NCBI RefSeq assembly: GCF_001423085.1
Contig: NZ_LMNU01000046.1
Span: 124,001 to 188,000 of the forward strand
Direction: 5' to 3'
Origin: Methylobacterium sp. Leaf125
GTDB lineage: Bacteria > Pseudomonadota > Alphaproteobacteria > Rhizobiales > Beijerinckiaceae
DNA: 64,000 nt
Shown: positions 47,232-56,637 of the stretch, piece by piece
Layout of the letters: every line of letters begins with the position of its first letter
Position numbering within the stretch: the stretch's first letter is position 1
Notes under the pieces: generated by a model
What the model saw: the letters and a program-made list of their open reading frames with translations, nothing else
Databases searched by the model: none
What the model was told of the DNA's origin: nothing
Program-made: the position numbers and the translations under genes

Positions 47232-48908
47232 TCAGGCGGCCCGGATGGTCGCGAGGAAGCGTCCGACTTCCTGGTTCAGCTGCTCGGCCTGGCGCGAGAG
47301 GTCCGATGCCGCGCCGAGGACCTGGCTGGCGGCGGCGCCGGTCTCCTCGGCCGCAGAGGCCACACCGGAGATGTTGCTGGTGACCTCGCCCGCGCCCGCC
47401 GCGGCCTGGTTCACGTTCCGGACGATCTCCTGCGTGGCCGCTCCCTGCTGCTCGACGGCAGCCGCGATCGACGCGGCCACGCCGCTGATCTCCTGGATCC
47501 GACCGGCGATCCCGCCGATCGACGTCACGGCCCGCCGGGTCGACGCCTGGATCTGCCCGATCTGCTGCGAGATCTCGTTCGTCGCCTCCGCGGTCTGCTG
47601 CGCCAGGACCTTCACCTCGGAGGCCACGACGGTGAAGCCGAGGCCGGCCTCGCCGGCACGGGCCGCCTCGATGGTCGCATTCAGCGCCAGGAGGTTGGTC
47701 TGGCGGGCGATCGACGCGATCAACCCGACCACGTCCCCGATCCGCGTGACGGCCGCGCTCAGGTCCCGCACCAGGGTCGCGGTCTCATCCGCCTCGCCGA
47801 CGGCGGCCCGGGCCAGCTGGGCCGAGCCGGTGACCTGCCGGCCGATTTCCTGGACCGACGAGCCGAGCTCCTCGGCGGCTGCGGCGACGGTGCCGACGTT
47901 CGAGGTGGCTTCCTCGGCGGCGGCGGCAACGGTCGTCGACTGGCTGGCGGTCTCGGTCGCGGTGGTGGTCATCGCCTGCGCGGTGGCCTGGAGTTCGGTG
48001 GCTGCCGAGGAGACCAGGCCGATGACGCCACCGACGGCCGATTCGAAGGCGTCGGCCATCTGGTACATCCCGGCCCTGCGCTGCGCCTCGGCGCTCAGGC
48101 GCGCCTGCGCCGTCTCGGCCTCCAGCACGCGCGTGCGGATCAGGTTGTCCTTGAAGACCTGCACGGCGCCGATCATGCGCCCCACCTCGTCGGCCCTTTG
48201 CGCGGCCGGGACCGCCTGGTCGAGATGGCCGGCGGCCAGCCCTTCCATCGCGCGCGTCAGGGTGTCGACGGGCCGTGCCACGCCGCGTCCGATCAGCGTC
48301 GCCAGGATCCCCAGCAGGATCGCGGCCACGATCGCGGCGCCGAACAGCCGCACCAGGGTCGGCCGGAGCTGGGCCGCCGTGTCGTCGGCGTAGATGCCCG
48401 AGCCGATGATCCAGCCCCAGGGCTCGAACCCCTGGACATACGAGATCTTGGCGACCGGAGCCGCGACGCCGGGCTTCGACCACATGTAGGGGACGAAGCC
48501 GGCCCCGGATTGGCGGACCCGCGCGACCATCTCGGCGAAGAGAGGCTTGCCGGTGGGATCGGTGATTCCGCCGATGTCCTTGCCGATGAGCTCGGCCTTG
48601 GGGTGCAGCACCATGCGGGGCTGCATGTCCTGGATCCAGAAATACTCGCTGCCGGCGTAGTGCAACCCGCGCACCGCCGCCACGGCCGCCGCCTGCGCCG
48701 CCGCGCGGTCCATCCGGCCGGCGCGCGCCTCCCCCTCGAAATAGGACAGGACGCCGTGAGCGGTCTCCACGAGATCGCGCGTCTTCATCTCACGGGCGTC
48801 CGTGATCGCCTGCGAGAGATCCCAGGCCGACAGGCCGATCAGCGCGGCCATGCACAGGAGGGCCGTGACGGTGATGAGTTGGATTCGCGTACCGATGCGG
48901 AAGGTCAT
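47232..48908 (-). CDS. Methyl-accepting chemotaxis protein with single Cache sensor
   Basis: 558 residues. Membrane spans lie at about 10-30 and 187-210. The periplasmic part is an sCache_2 domain (LHYAGSEYFWIQDMQPRMVLHPKAELIGKD in parts, GFEPWGWIIGSGIYADD). HAMP follows (GRGVARPVDTLTRAMEGLAAG) and then the signalling domain with tip IARQTNLLALNATIEAARAG. Cache_2 receptors usually sense small organic acids. No CheR-docking pentapeptide is visible. ATG 48908 gives the usual short cytoplasmic start. Confidence 0.92.
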   Translation of the reverse strand: MTFRIGTRIQLITVTALLCMAALIGLSAWDLSQAITDAREMKTRDLVETAHGVLSYFEGEARAGRMDRAAAQAAAVAAVRGLHYAGSEYFWIQDMQPRMVLHPKAELIGKDIGGITDPTGKPLFAEMVARVRQSGAGFVPYMWSKPGVAAPVAKISYVQGFEPWGWIIGSGIYADDTAAQLRPTLVRLFGAAIVAAILLGILATLIGRGVARPVDTLTRAMEGLAAGHLDQAVPAAQRADEVGRMIGAVQVFKDNLIRTRVLEAETAQARLSAEAQRRAGMYQMADAFESAVGGVIGLVSSAATELQATAQAMTTTATETASQSTTVAAAAEEATSNVGTVAAAAEELGSSVQEIGRQVTGSAQLARAAVGEADETATLVRDLSAAVTRIGDVVGLIASIARQTNLLALNATIEAARAGEAGLGFTVVASEVKVLAQQTAEATNEISQQIGQIQASTRRAVTSIGGIAGRIQEISGVAASIAAAVEQQGAATQEIVRNVNQAAAGAGEVTSNISGVASAAEETGAAASQVLGAASDLSRQAEQLNQEVGRFLATIRAA

Positions 48909-48947
48909 GGATGCCTGGACTCTGGAGATGCCTGGATTCTGGACTGG

Positions 48948-48993
48948 CCCCGCAGGCGGCGGACGGGCCTTGGCCTGCCGGCCGCCTGCGGGG
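48948..48993. other. Long inverted repeat between chemoreceptor and GGDEF-EAL genes
   Basis: CCCCGCAGGCGGC (48948-48960) and GCCGCCTGCGGGG (48981-48993) are perfect 13-bp arms around 20 bases. On the minus strand it lies after the GGDEF-EAL gene and before the chemoreceptor start. No T run follows. It could protect or end the first transcript. Two copies of ATGCCTGGAxTCTGGA lie beside it (48911-48944). Confidence 0.5.
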
Positions 48994-49191
48994 CGATGGA
49001 TGTCTGAAGGGGCGAGAGCCGCACGCCACCGGCGCGCGGCGCGATGTCTTCACGCGGAGGCGAGCGGGACGGTCTGGCCCTCGATCCGGGTGAGCGTGCG
49101 CCGCTCACGGCAACGCCGCGTCACGATGAGGCTCGAGCTTCGGGGTCCCCGTTCCGAGGACGCGGCGTGCCGACGGACTGACGGGGCATCC

Positions 49192-51552
49192 TCAGGCCGC
49201 CATCTTCGTGTCGGTGAGAAAGGCCAGGAAGTCGCCGTGGGGCAGCGGGCGGCTGACGTGATAGCCCTGCACCTGGCCGCACTGCTCGGCCGCCACGAAG
49301 GCGTATTGCTCGGCGGTCTCGACCCCCTCGACCGTCGTCGCCATGCCGAGGCAGGCCCCCATGGTGATGATGGCCCGAACGATGGCCGCGCTCTCGGGGT
49401 CCGAGGGCAGCTGGCGGACGAACGAACGATCGATCTTGATCTTCGAGAACGGAAAGCGGCGCAGGTAGCTCAGGGACGAGTAGCCGGTACCGAAATCGTC
49501 CATGGCGAGGCCGACCCCGATGGCTTTGAGCTTGGTCAGCATCGCGAGGGTGCGGGTCTCGTCGTCGAGCATCACCCCCTCGGTGATCTCCAGCTCGAGC
49601 CGGTTCGCGGGGAGTCCCGTCGTCTCCAGGACGGCGGCCACCATCTCGGGAAGCCGGTCGTCCCGGAACTGAACCGGCGAGAGATTGACGGCGATCTTGA
49701 TCGTGCCGGCCCAGGCCGCCGCATGGGTGCAGGCGGTCCGCAGCACCCAGGCCCCGAGGGGCATGATGAGGCCGGTCTCTTCCGCGAGGGGAATGAAGTC
49801 GGCCGGGGCGACGAGCCCCTGCTCGGGATGGCGCCAGCGCACCAGGGCCTCCGCCGCCGTGACCACGCCCGTCTGCGAGTCGACGAGGGGCTGGTAGTGC
49901 ACCTCGAACTCGCCGGCCTCCAGGGCGCGGCGCATGTCGGCCTCGAGGCGGCTGCGCGCCTGCATCCGCTCGGCCAGCGCCGGCTCGAACATCCGGAAGG
50001 TCGCCCTGCCCTCGGCCTTGGCCTTGTAGAGGGCAAGGTCGGCGTTGCGCAGCAGGGCGTCGGGCTCACGGCCGTCCTGGACGGCGATCGCGACACCGAC
50101 GCTGACGCCGACATGGACCAGCTGGCCGTCCAGCAGGAAGGCGCGGTCGATCGCCTCGACGATCCGCGCGGCGATGGCCTCCGGCCCCGGCGCGCCCGCC
50201 CGGTTTAGGAGGAGGATCGCGAACTCGTCGCCCCCGAGGCGCGCGACGACGTCGGCCTCGCCGACGGCCGCCTGCAGGCGGGCCGCGACCTTGCGCAGGA
50301 GCTCGTCGCCCATCCCGTGCCCGAGCGTGTCGTTGACGAACTTGAAGCGGTCGAGGTCGAGCATCAGGACGGCAAAGCCACGCTCCTGCTCGCGCAGGGC
50401 GGCGGCGTGGTGGGCCAGCAGATCGCCGAAGCGGGCCCGGTTCGGCAGGCCCGTCACGGTATCGGTGAAGGCGAGCGTCCGAAGCCGGGCCTCGGAGCGC
50501 AGGCGCTCGCGCTGATCGCGGAAGGCGACGACCGTCTGGCGCTTGTGCCCCAGCATGATGTCCTTGCGCAGGACCCGCACCGGGACGCCCTGGCCGTCCG
50601 CGTCGATGAGCTCGGCGTCGCGCTCCTCCTGCTCGGGCAGGTCGGCCAGCATCAATCCCGGCAGCATCCGGGTGATGCTGGAACCGATGAGCGCGCTCTG
50701 GCTCCGGCCGGACAGCAGTTCCAGGCTTCGATTGGCGGTGGTGATGGTGTCGTCCTCGCAGACGGCGAGCCCCTCGAGGGCCAGGCTCGCCAGCTCGCGC
50801 AGGCGCTCGCGGTCGCGACGCAGCTGCGCGCGGGCCGCCAAGGTCATGCGCAGGCCGACGAAGGCCAGCACCAGCAGGCCGATCGAGATCGCGGCGATGA
50901 TCGGCGCGATCGTCGACGGCGCGATGGCCGTCGCCGGCAGTTGGACCTCGGGGTCGTAGACCAGCGTCGCCGCGGTCATGCCGCAGAGGTGCAGGACGAT
51001 GATCGAGCCGAGGAGAAGGGGGACGGCGCCCCGGCGCCACAGGCGATTGCGCTCGCCCGCCGCGATGAGGGCAAGGCCGGAGAGGACGAGGCTGATCAGG
51101 ACGGACGCGCCCACCAGGCCCATGTCCCAGGAGACATGGCCGGTCACGCGATACGACGCTTGCCCGACATAGTGCAGGGCCGCGATCCCGAGGCCCAGGA
51201 TCACGCCCGCGGCAAACCGGCGGAGACGGCTTCGCTGACCCAGGGACAGCTGGACCCCGGCGCCGATGCCGCCGATCACCAGGAGCAGGGAGACGGCCGT
51301 GAGGATCGGCTCGAAGCCGGATGCCATGCCGGGCTGGAACGCCAGCAAGGCGATCATGTGCGTGGCCCAGGCGGTACACCCGGACGCGACGATGCTGGAA
51401 ATCCCCCACTTGAGACGCGTCAGGCCCTCCGCCCGTGCGGCGTGGGTGGCAATGGCGGACGCGGCGTAGATGCCAATCGAACAGACCAGAGCCGCAGCGA
51501 GTAAGAGCTGCTGGTCATGCCTCTGAGTAACACACGTTAAAAGCGCCTGCAT
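49192..51552 (-). CDS. MHYT-like membrane GGDEF-EAL protein
   Basis: 786 residues from ATG 51552 (GAGG five bases upstream). Seven membrane spans in the first 245 residues resemble the MHYT sensor, with variant motifs ATHMIALLAF, ALHYVGQAS and VLHLCGMTAA in place of MHYTGM. A PAS-like region follows (about 260-350), then GGDEF (intact, ARLGGDEFAIL) at about 370-530 and EAL (ADFIPLAEE region, AEALVRWRHPE; NLSPVQFRD; DDFGTGYSSLSYL) at about 545-780. Both domains keep active-site residues, so it may make and break cyclic di-GMP. The sensed signal (possibly a gas or metal) is unknown. Confidence 0.9.
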   Translation of the reverse strand: MQALLTCVTQRHDQQLLLAAALVCSIGIYAASAIATHAARAEGLTRLKWGISSIVASGCTAWATHMIALLAFQPGMASGFEPILTAVSLLLVIGGIGAGVQLSLGQRSRLRRFAAGVILGLGIAALHYVGQASYRVTGHVSWDMGLVGASVLISLVLSGLALIAAGERNRLWRRGAVPLLLGSIIVLHLCGMTAATLVYDPEVQLPATAIAPSTIAPIIAAISIGLLVLAFVGLRMTLAARAQLRRDRERLRELASLALEGLAVCEDDTITTANRSLELLSGRSQSALIGSSITRMLPGLMLADLPEQEERDAELIDADGQGVPVRVLRKDIMLGHKRQTVVAFRDQRERLRSEARLRTLAFTDTVTGLPNRARFGDLLAHHAAALREQERGFAVLMLDLDRFKFVNDTLGHGMGDELLRKVAARLQAAVGEADVVARLGGDEFAILLLNRAGAPGPEAIAARIVEAIDRAFLLDGQLVHVGVSVGVAIAVQDGREPDALLRNADLALYKAKAEGRATFRMFEPALAERMQARSRLEADMRRALEAGEFEVHYQPLVDSQTGVVTAAEALVRWRHPEQGLVAPADFIPLAEETGLIMPLGAWVLRTACTHAAAWAGTIKIAVNLSPVQFRDDRLPEMVAAVLETTGLPANRLELEITEGVMLDDETRTLAMLTKLKAIGVGLAMDDFGTGYSSLSYLRRFPFSKIKIDRSFVRQLPSDPESAAIVRAIITMGACLGMATTVEGVETAEQYAFVAAEQCGQVQGYHVSRPLPHGDFLAFLTDTKMAA

Positions 51553-51742
51553 GGCCACCTCACTGCTTAGGGTCTGAGCCGGCAGGGGTTAAGCCTTCGA
51601 AAAAATTCCCAACTATTTACTCAGAGAAAACATCCGGAAACACTTTTTACACCTTCAATGCAGCTTCGTTTTACGTCGAGCCGAGTGCGACATTGTGAAC
51701 GTCGAAGATGTCCCGTCCGATGCCGGCCGTAAAGATGAAGGG

Positions 51743-52435
51743 TCAGCGCACGGCTCCCGAGGCCCCGGCGGGATCGTCGCCCCGCGCGGGCGACGCGCCG
51801 TCCCAGGCGGTCCGGATCGGGCCGGTCGCGGTATCGGGCTTTGACTCGCCGATGAAGATGACCACCGGACCGTGTTCGGCCCGTCGCGGGTCGTAGAAAT
51901 CGAGCAGCGCGGGGGACCGATGCTGGAAGAAATCCGGAGTCAGGCCCTCCCGGCGCAGCAGGTGGTCGATGACGACCTGATCCCCGTGCACGGCGTTCGG
52001 CACCGGTCCGCAGGAACCGGCCGCCATCCAGCGCGCCGGCTCGGCCGCGAAGGCGGTGTAGAGGAAATCCAGTTCGCCGCCCCGCCACCGCAGCAGGGCG
52101 CTGGAGAGGCGGCCCTTGTGGAAGTAATCCTCCATGGCGGTGAGGCCCGGCTCCGCCAGGGCATCGGCCGGCCCGGTGAGGACGGTGTCGAGGTCGCAGA
52201 GCAGCGTCGGTCCGCGCGTGAGCCCGGGGCGGAACGCCTCCATCTTCGCCCACCAGGCCGGCCAGTCGTGCCGGAGCGGCACGCGCTCCACGCCGGCCAC
52301 GGCCAGGGGCAGGTCCGTGAGGCAGAGGATCCGGTCGAAGGCCGGGGCGTGGCGGCGCACGCCGCGGGCGAGGCGCTCGACCCAGGCCGCGTCGTAGCGG
52401 CCGCCGCTCTTCAGGACGGTGATGAGTGTCGTCAT
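51743..52435 (-). CDS. Putative glycosyltransferase with DxD motif
   Basis: 230 residues. The opening MTTLITVLKSGGRYDAAWVE, WWAKMEAFRPG, and TLLCDLDTVLTGP (DLD as the metal-binding DxD) are the pattern of GT8/GT-A-like transferases found in glycan clusters. VHGDQVVIDHLL holds another conserved Asp. The last 30 residues are disordered. It lies at the left end of the glycan island with the GT29-like gene 60 bases upstream on the same strand. Donor and acceptor are unknown. Confidence 0.72.
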   Translation of the reverse strand: MTTLITVLKSGGRYDAAWVERLARGVRRHAPAFDRILCLTDLPLAVAGVERVPLRHDWPAWWAKMEAFRPGLTRGPTLLCDLDTVLTGPADALAEPGLTAMEDYFHKGRLSSALLRWRGGELDFLYTAFAAEPARWMAAGSCGPVPNAVHGDQVVIDHLLRREGLTPDFFQHRSPALLDFYDPRRAEHGPVVIFIGESKPDTATGPIRTAWDGASPARGDDPAGASGAVR

Positions 52436-52495
52436 CGGAGGGGCGCGATCCTGGGCGGGGCGGTCGGAGAGGACTGGGAAGTCGGGTGGCGGCGT

Positions 52496-53212
52496 TCAGG
52501 AATGGCAAGGATGGAGGCGGAGATGCCCGGCCGCCTCGGCCTGCCGGAACCAGGCGCGCTCGGCCGTCCAGGGATGGCCGGGCCAGCCGTCGAAGCCGAA
52601 GCCATGCGCCGCGACCGGGCCGCGCCGGAGGGGGCGGCCCAGGAGGAAGGCCAGCGTCACCAGGAAGCCGGTGCTCGGGTTCGGCCGCCCGGCCGGTCCA
52701 GGGTCGGTGGTGACGGGTGCGAGCCGGAGCCGTGCCGCCCGATGCAGGTCCTCGGGCAGGATGTGGACGGGTTTGCCCAGGGGAGCCAGCAGGTCCAGCA
52801 CCTCGCGGGTCCAGCACACCTGTTCGGGGCGGTTCTGCTCCGCCGGCAGCATCGGGAACGGCAGGATGAAGGCATCCGCACACCGGACCACCGGGCGGTC
52901 GAGGAAGCGCGGATCGCGGAGCCACTCGCGCATCTGCCCGCCCCGATTGACCAGGGCGAGATGGGTGACCCGGACGCCGGCGCGGCCGCCGAAGCCCGGC
53001 GCGTTGTTGAAGCGCACGACGCAGGACGCCGCGTCGATCGCGGCGGCGGCATCGAGGCCCGGCGCATTGCCGACGATGGCGAGCGGTCCCGAGGCGGCGG
53101 GGAACAGGTCGAGCCTGCGCGGGGAGTCGACCGGGAGGTCCACTTGGTAGAAGTCCGATGGCGGCAGGGGTTCGCGGAGCAGCGGACGTATGGCGCCGGC
53201 CCGGCGCGGCAA
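52496..53212 (-). CDS. GT29-like (sialyltransferase-fold) glycosyltransferase
   Basis: About 238 residues from a TTG at 53212 preceded by GAAGGA; the exact start is uncertain, and an ATG at 53365 would overlap the divergent gene. The motif LAIVGNAPGLD, followed by AAIDAASCVVRFNNAPGFGG, matches the large sialyl motif of GT29. Further parts are NPSTGFLVTLAFLLG (small motif, PSTG) and AAHGFGFDGWPGHPW with a late His. Sialyltransferases use CMP-sugars, but no CMP-sugar synthesis genes are seen here, so another donor may be used. Confidence 0.7.
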   Translation of the reverse strand: MPRRAGAIRPLLREPLPPSDFYQVDLPVDSPRRLDLFPAASGPLAIVGNAPGLDAAAAIDAASCVVRFNNAPGFGGRAGVRVTHLALVNRGGQMREWLRDPRFLDRPVVRCADAFILPFPMLPAEQNRPEQVCWTREVLDLLAPLGKPVHILPEDLHRAARLRLAPVTTDPGPAGRPNPSTGFLVTLAFLLGRPLRRGPVAAHGFGFDGWPGHPWTAERAWFRQAEAAGHLRLHPCHS

Positions 53213-53330
53213 GGTCCGTTCGGATCCTTCCGCTACAGGCCGAGTCGATTGGTGCAGAGTCAGTTGATGAAAGCAGACCGTCTCCGGTGAGCGCCGGGAT
53301 GTCCGCGGTGAGACGAAGGGTCCGGGACCG

Positions 53331-54317
53331 ATGATGCGCCGATGCTTCGTCTGCGCGGCCGACATGCTCGGGCCGAGCAGCCGTACCCTCGCCTACCCGA
53401 ACGGGCGGGTCAGGAGGTTTCCCATCGCCTGCGGCGCCTGCGGCCTCCTGCTGGAGGTGGCGGCCGATCCGGCGGAATGCCGGGCGCACCTGGCCGCGCA
53501 GCTCGCCGGCCCGGTCTTCGACCCCGACCCGGATGCGCCCTACGGCCTCGACCTCTACACCCTGCGCAGCGCCGCGACCGGCCACGGGCGCGGCGTCCGG
53601 CCCCGTGACGCGGCAGGGCGCGCGGCGCTCAGCCGGCCACACGACCGGCACGCCGCATGCGCGGCGCTCTACGCCCTCGACCGGGCGGCGGGGCGGCCCG
53701 TCTCCCTCGGCCTGCTCTGCCGCCCCGACGCCGTGGAGGCTGTCCTGGCGACGCTCGCGGTCCATGCGGCCTGGACCGACGACGTCGTGATCCTCGCCGA
53801 TGCCGAGGCGCGTCCGCCGGGCGTGGTGCCGTCCGCCGCGTTCCCGCGGGGCGCCGTTCGGGTGGGGGCCCGGCCCCTGGGGCAGGACTTCGCGGCCCAG
53901 CGCAACGCCCTTCAGGACCTCGCCCGCCATACCTGGATGCTGCAGCTCGACGCCGACGAGACCCTGTCCGCCGAGGCCGGCCGGCGGCTGCCGGCGCTGG
54001 CGGCCCTGGCCGAGGCGGGGGATGTCGTCTCCATCGGATTGGCGCGCCGGAACCACGTCGACGGCCGCCTCTCGGACGTCTACCCGGACGTCCAGTACCG
54101 GCTGAACCGCCGGTCCGTGCGCTATGCCGGCCGCGTGCACGAGCGGCCGGTGCTCGACGGCGGCTGGCCGCGCAGCCTCATCGCCCTGCACGGGACGATC
54201 GCGCATCATCTCGACCGGGCCCACGTCCTGGCGCGCTCGCGGCGCTACGAGCGCCTCGCGCCCGGGCACGGGCGCCCCGAGGAGGAAGCCGCGCTGCTGC
54301 GCCCCTACCGGGACTGA
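53331..54317 (+). CDS. GT2-type glycosyltransferase with N-terminal zinc ribbon
   Basis: 328 residues. The N-terminus carries CFVC (5-8) and CGAC (34-37), a zinc-ribbon pattern rarely fused to glycosyltransferases. The GT-A domain starts near residue 125 (VSLGLLCRPDAVEAVLATLA) and has WMLQLDADETLS with the DxDE metal site, DVQYRLNRRSVRYAGRVHE as the acceptor-side helix, and ends HLDRAHVLARSRRYERL. The latter resembles tetratricopeptide-linked GT2 enzymes. Two ATGs stand in a row at 53331 and 53334. Confidence 0.78.
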   Translation: MMRRCFVCAADMLGPSSRTLAYPNGRVRRFPIACGACGLLLEVAADPAECRAHLAAQLAGPVFDPDPDAPYGLDLYTLRSAATGHGRGVRPRDAAGRAALSRPHDRHAACAALYALDRAAGRPVSLGLLCRPDAVEAVLATLAVHAAWTDDVVILADAEARPPGVVPSAAFPRGAVRVGARPLGQDFAAQRNALQDLARHTWMLQLDADETLSAEAGRRLPALAALAEAGDVVSIGLARRNHVDGRLSDVYPDVQYRLNRRSVRYAGRVHERPVLDGGWPRSLIALHGTIAHHLDRAHVLARSRRYERLAPGHGRPEEEAALLRPYRD

Positions 54318-55522
54318 GGCGCGGAAGCGCGCCGGCGCGGGCCGGTTTGGGCCGCCGCGACGGCGCGGGCGTAGAGGTCGAGGGTCTCGCGCGCCAGGAC
54401 CTCCCGGGTGAAGCGGCCGGATGCCGCCAGCGCCCGCCCCCGGTAGGCCGCGCGCAGAGCCGGATCGGCGAGGAGCGGACGCAGGGCCTCCGCCAGGGCC
54501 GCACCGGTGGCCTCCGACGCCAGGGGCCCTGCACCCGGCGCCCCCACGAAGGCGCGGGCGCTCGCGTCCGCGGCGCAGGCCACCACCGGCCGGCCATAGG
54601 CGAGGGCCTCCTGGTAGACGAGACCGAAGCTCTCGTAGCGGGAGGGGGCGAGCACCGCGTGGGCCTCCGCATAGGCCTGGGCCAGGGCCCCGGCCGGGAC
54701 CCGACCGCGGGCGTGGATGCGGGCACGGGCCGCCTCGGGCAGGTCGCCCGGCAGATCCTCCGGGGGCACGCCGATCAGGTCCAGGCGGAAGGGGGGACCG
54801 GCGCCCCGCTCCGCCGCGTCGGCCAGGATCGCGATCGCGCCGAGGAGCGCGTCGAAGCCCTTGCGCGCCTCCGCCCGGCCCACGAAGAGCAGGCGCACCG
54901 GCCCGGTCTCGTCCGGATAGGAGGCCCCGCGCGCCGCGGCCGTGATCTCCGGCGGAAGGCTGAGGCCGATCACCGCCTCCGGCTGCCGTCCCGACAGGCC
55001 GTAGGCCCGGGCAATCACCGCCCCGTGCGCGGCGGTGTTGGCGATGAGGCCGGCGCTGCCCCGGGCCTGGGCGCGCTCCAGGGCGTCGGCGGCCGCACCG
55101 TCGAGGCGGTCGCGCAGGCTGGCGGGGGCGTCCCGGGTGAAGGCGGCGGGCGTCGAGCTTCGCGTGACCAGCGGGAGGTCCCGGCGCCCGGCCAGCAAGG
55201 CGGCGGGGGCGTACCAGTTCGTGGCTTCCGCGACGTCGAACGGCTGGCGGGCATGCGCCGCCAGGACGGCGCGGCGGAAGGCGAGCGGCGCGGCGAGGTG
55301 TCCCGCGGCCCCCCAGCGGCGCAGGCGTGCCAGCCCGCCGCCGGGCGGAAGGGCGAGGCCCGCCACCGTGACGCCCCCGCGGCGCTCGCCACCGGTCCGG
55401 TCGAGGCTGAAGACCGTGACGTCTGCGCCGGACCCGGCGAGGCTCTCGGCGATCTCGCGGGCCGCGGTCGAGAGGCCGCTCGGGGCCGGCGGGTAGTCCC
55501 AGGCGAGGAGGGCGACGCGCAT
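54305..55522 (-). CDS. GT4 glycosyltransferase
   Basis: 405 residues, GT-B fold. The N-terminal part is MRVALLAWDYPPAPSGLSTA. The C-terminal GT4 domain starts VRLLFVGRAEARKGFDALL and has LAPSRYESFGLVYQEALAYGRPVVA with the conserved E-x7-E pair. It overlaps the next minus-strand glycosyltransferase (stop of the upstream gene and start of this one, ATGA at 55519-55522). Its end overlaps that of the plus-strand GT2 gene by 13 bases. Confidence 0.87.
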   Translation of the reverse strand: MRVALLAWDYPPAPSGLSTAAREIAESLAGSGADVTVFSLDRTGGERRGGVTVAGLALPPGGGLARLRRWGAAGHLAAPLAFRRAVLAAHARQPFDVAEATNWYAPAALLAGRRDLPLVTRSSTPAAFTRDAPASLRDRLDGAAADALERAQARGSAGLIANTAAHGAVIARAYGLSGRQPEAVIGLSLPPEITAAARGASYPDETGPVRLLFVGRAEARKGFDALLGAIAILADAAERGAGPPFRLDLIGVPPEDLPGDLPEAARARIHARGRVPAGALAQAYAEAHAVLAPSRYESFGLVYQEALAYGRPVVACAADASARAFVGAPGAGPLASEATGAALAEALRPLLADPALRAAYRGRALAASGRFTREVLARETLDLYARAVAAAQTGPRRRASAPQSR

Positions 55523-56562
55523 CAGGCGGCCAGCAGGCGCCGATAGAGGGCGAGGTAGTCGGCCGCCATGCGCGCGGCGGTGAAGCGCGCCTCGAAGCGC
55601 CGGCGAATCCGGGTCCGGTCGAGCTCACCGATCCGGGCCAGGGCGGCCACCGCATCCGCCTCGGAAGCGACGATGAAGCCGGTCACGCCGTCCTCGACGA
55701 TCTCCGGCACGGAGCCGCGGTTCCAGGCCACCACGGGCGTGCCGCAGGCCATCGCCTCGATCATCACCAGGCCGAAGGGCTCCGGCCAGTCGATGGGGAA
55801 GAGGAGCGCCCGCGCGCTCCCCAGGAGGTCGGCCTTCCGGGCATCGTCCACGGGGCCGAGATAGGCGGCGTCCTCCCCCAGGAGCGGGCGCACCCGGTGC
55901 TCGAAATAGTCGGGATTGCCGACATCGATCGTGCCCCCGAGCCGGATCGGCAGGCCGGCGGCGCGCGCGACCCGGATCGCCGTGTCGGGCCGCTTCTGGT
56001 CGGTCATCCGGCCCACGAAGGCGACGTGCGGGCCGGGCTGCGTGCTCAGGGCGTAGCGGTCGCGCGCGAGGCCGTGATGCACGATCCCGGCCCGGTTCGC
56101 CGGGGGGATGCCGGCCGCCTGCGCCGCCGAGATCGCCGCCACCGGCAGGTCGGGGAAGCCCGCGAAGAACAGTTCCCGGTCGAGTTCGTCCACCCGCCAG
56201 TGCACTGTCGTCAGGCTGTGCCGCCGGCGCGCGCCGAGGAGCGCCGCATGGGCGAACTCGCCGTGGCAATGCACGATGTCGAACTGGTCCAGCCGGGACC
56301 GCAGCGCTTCCAGTTGCAGGGCGTCCAGGGCTGCCGGGACGCCCGGCGCCACCCGCCCGTGGCGCTGCTCCAGGGCCGCGAGGCTCGGCTGGTCGCCGAT
56401 GCGCGGCAAACCTGTCGCACTGTCGGACGGCGCGAAGAGCGTTACCTCCACCCCTAGGTCAACCAGTGCTGTGCTGAGGTCATGTATCACCCTCTCCGTG
56501 CCGCCGTGGTGCCTGGGGGGAACGGGGAATATGTTGGGGGCGACTTGGGCAACACGAATCAC
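55522..56562 (-). CDS. GT4 glycosyltransferase
   Basis: 346 residues from GTG 56562 with GGGGAAG upstream. The opening VAQVAPNIFPVPPRHHGGTERVI (HHGGTE) and the C-terminal VAFVGRMTDQKRPDTAIRVA, PIDWPEPFGLVMIEAMACGTPVVA with the ExE7-type pair are diagnostic of GT4. It is close to enzymes that use GDP- or UDP-sugars with small acceptors. It is divergent from the sucrose-phosphate-synthase-like gene, with 75 bases between start codons. Confidence 0.88.
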   Translation of the reverse strand: MIRVAQVAPNIFPVPPRHHGGTERVIHDLSTALVDLGVEVTLFAPSDSATGLPRIGDQPSLAALEQRHGRVAPGVPAALDALQLEALRSRLDQFDIVHCHGEFAHAALLGARRRHSLTTVHWRVDELDRELFFAGFPDLPVAAISAAQAAGIPPANRAGIVHHGLARDRYALSTQPGPHVAFVGRMTDQKRPDTAIRVARAAGLPIRLGGTIDVGNPDYFEHRVRPLLGEDAAYLGPVDDARKADLLGSARALLFPIDWPEPFGLVMIEAMACGTPVVAWNRGSVPEIVEDGVTGFIVASEADAVAALARIGELDRTRIRRRFEARFTAARMAADYLALYRRLLAA

Positions 56563-56637
56563 GGTATGTACTTCCCCGATAACGCTTCTTTGTCTGAATT
56601 CTGTTTGTCAGAAGACGCTTGAGTTGCAAGCGGCCTG

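Noticed and set aside
51621..55655. A 1344-codon minus-strand open frame across the glycan genes
   Set aside because: It passes through frames of several well-supported genes, is dominated by Pro, Arg and Gly and has no recognisable domain.
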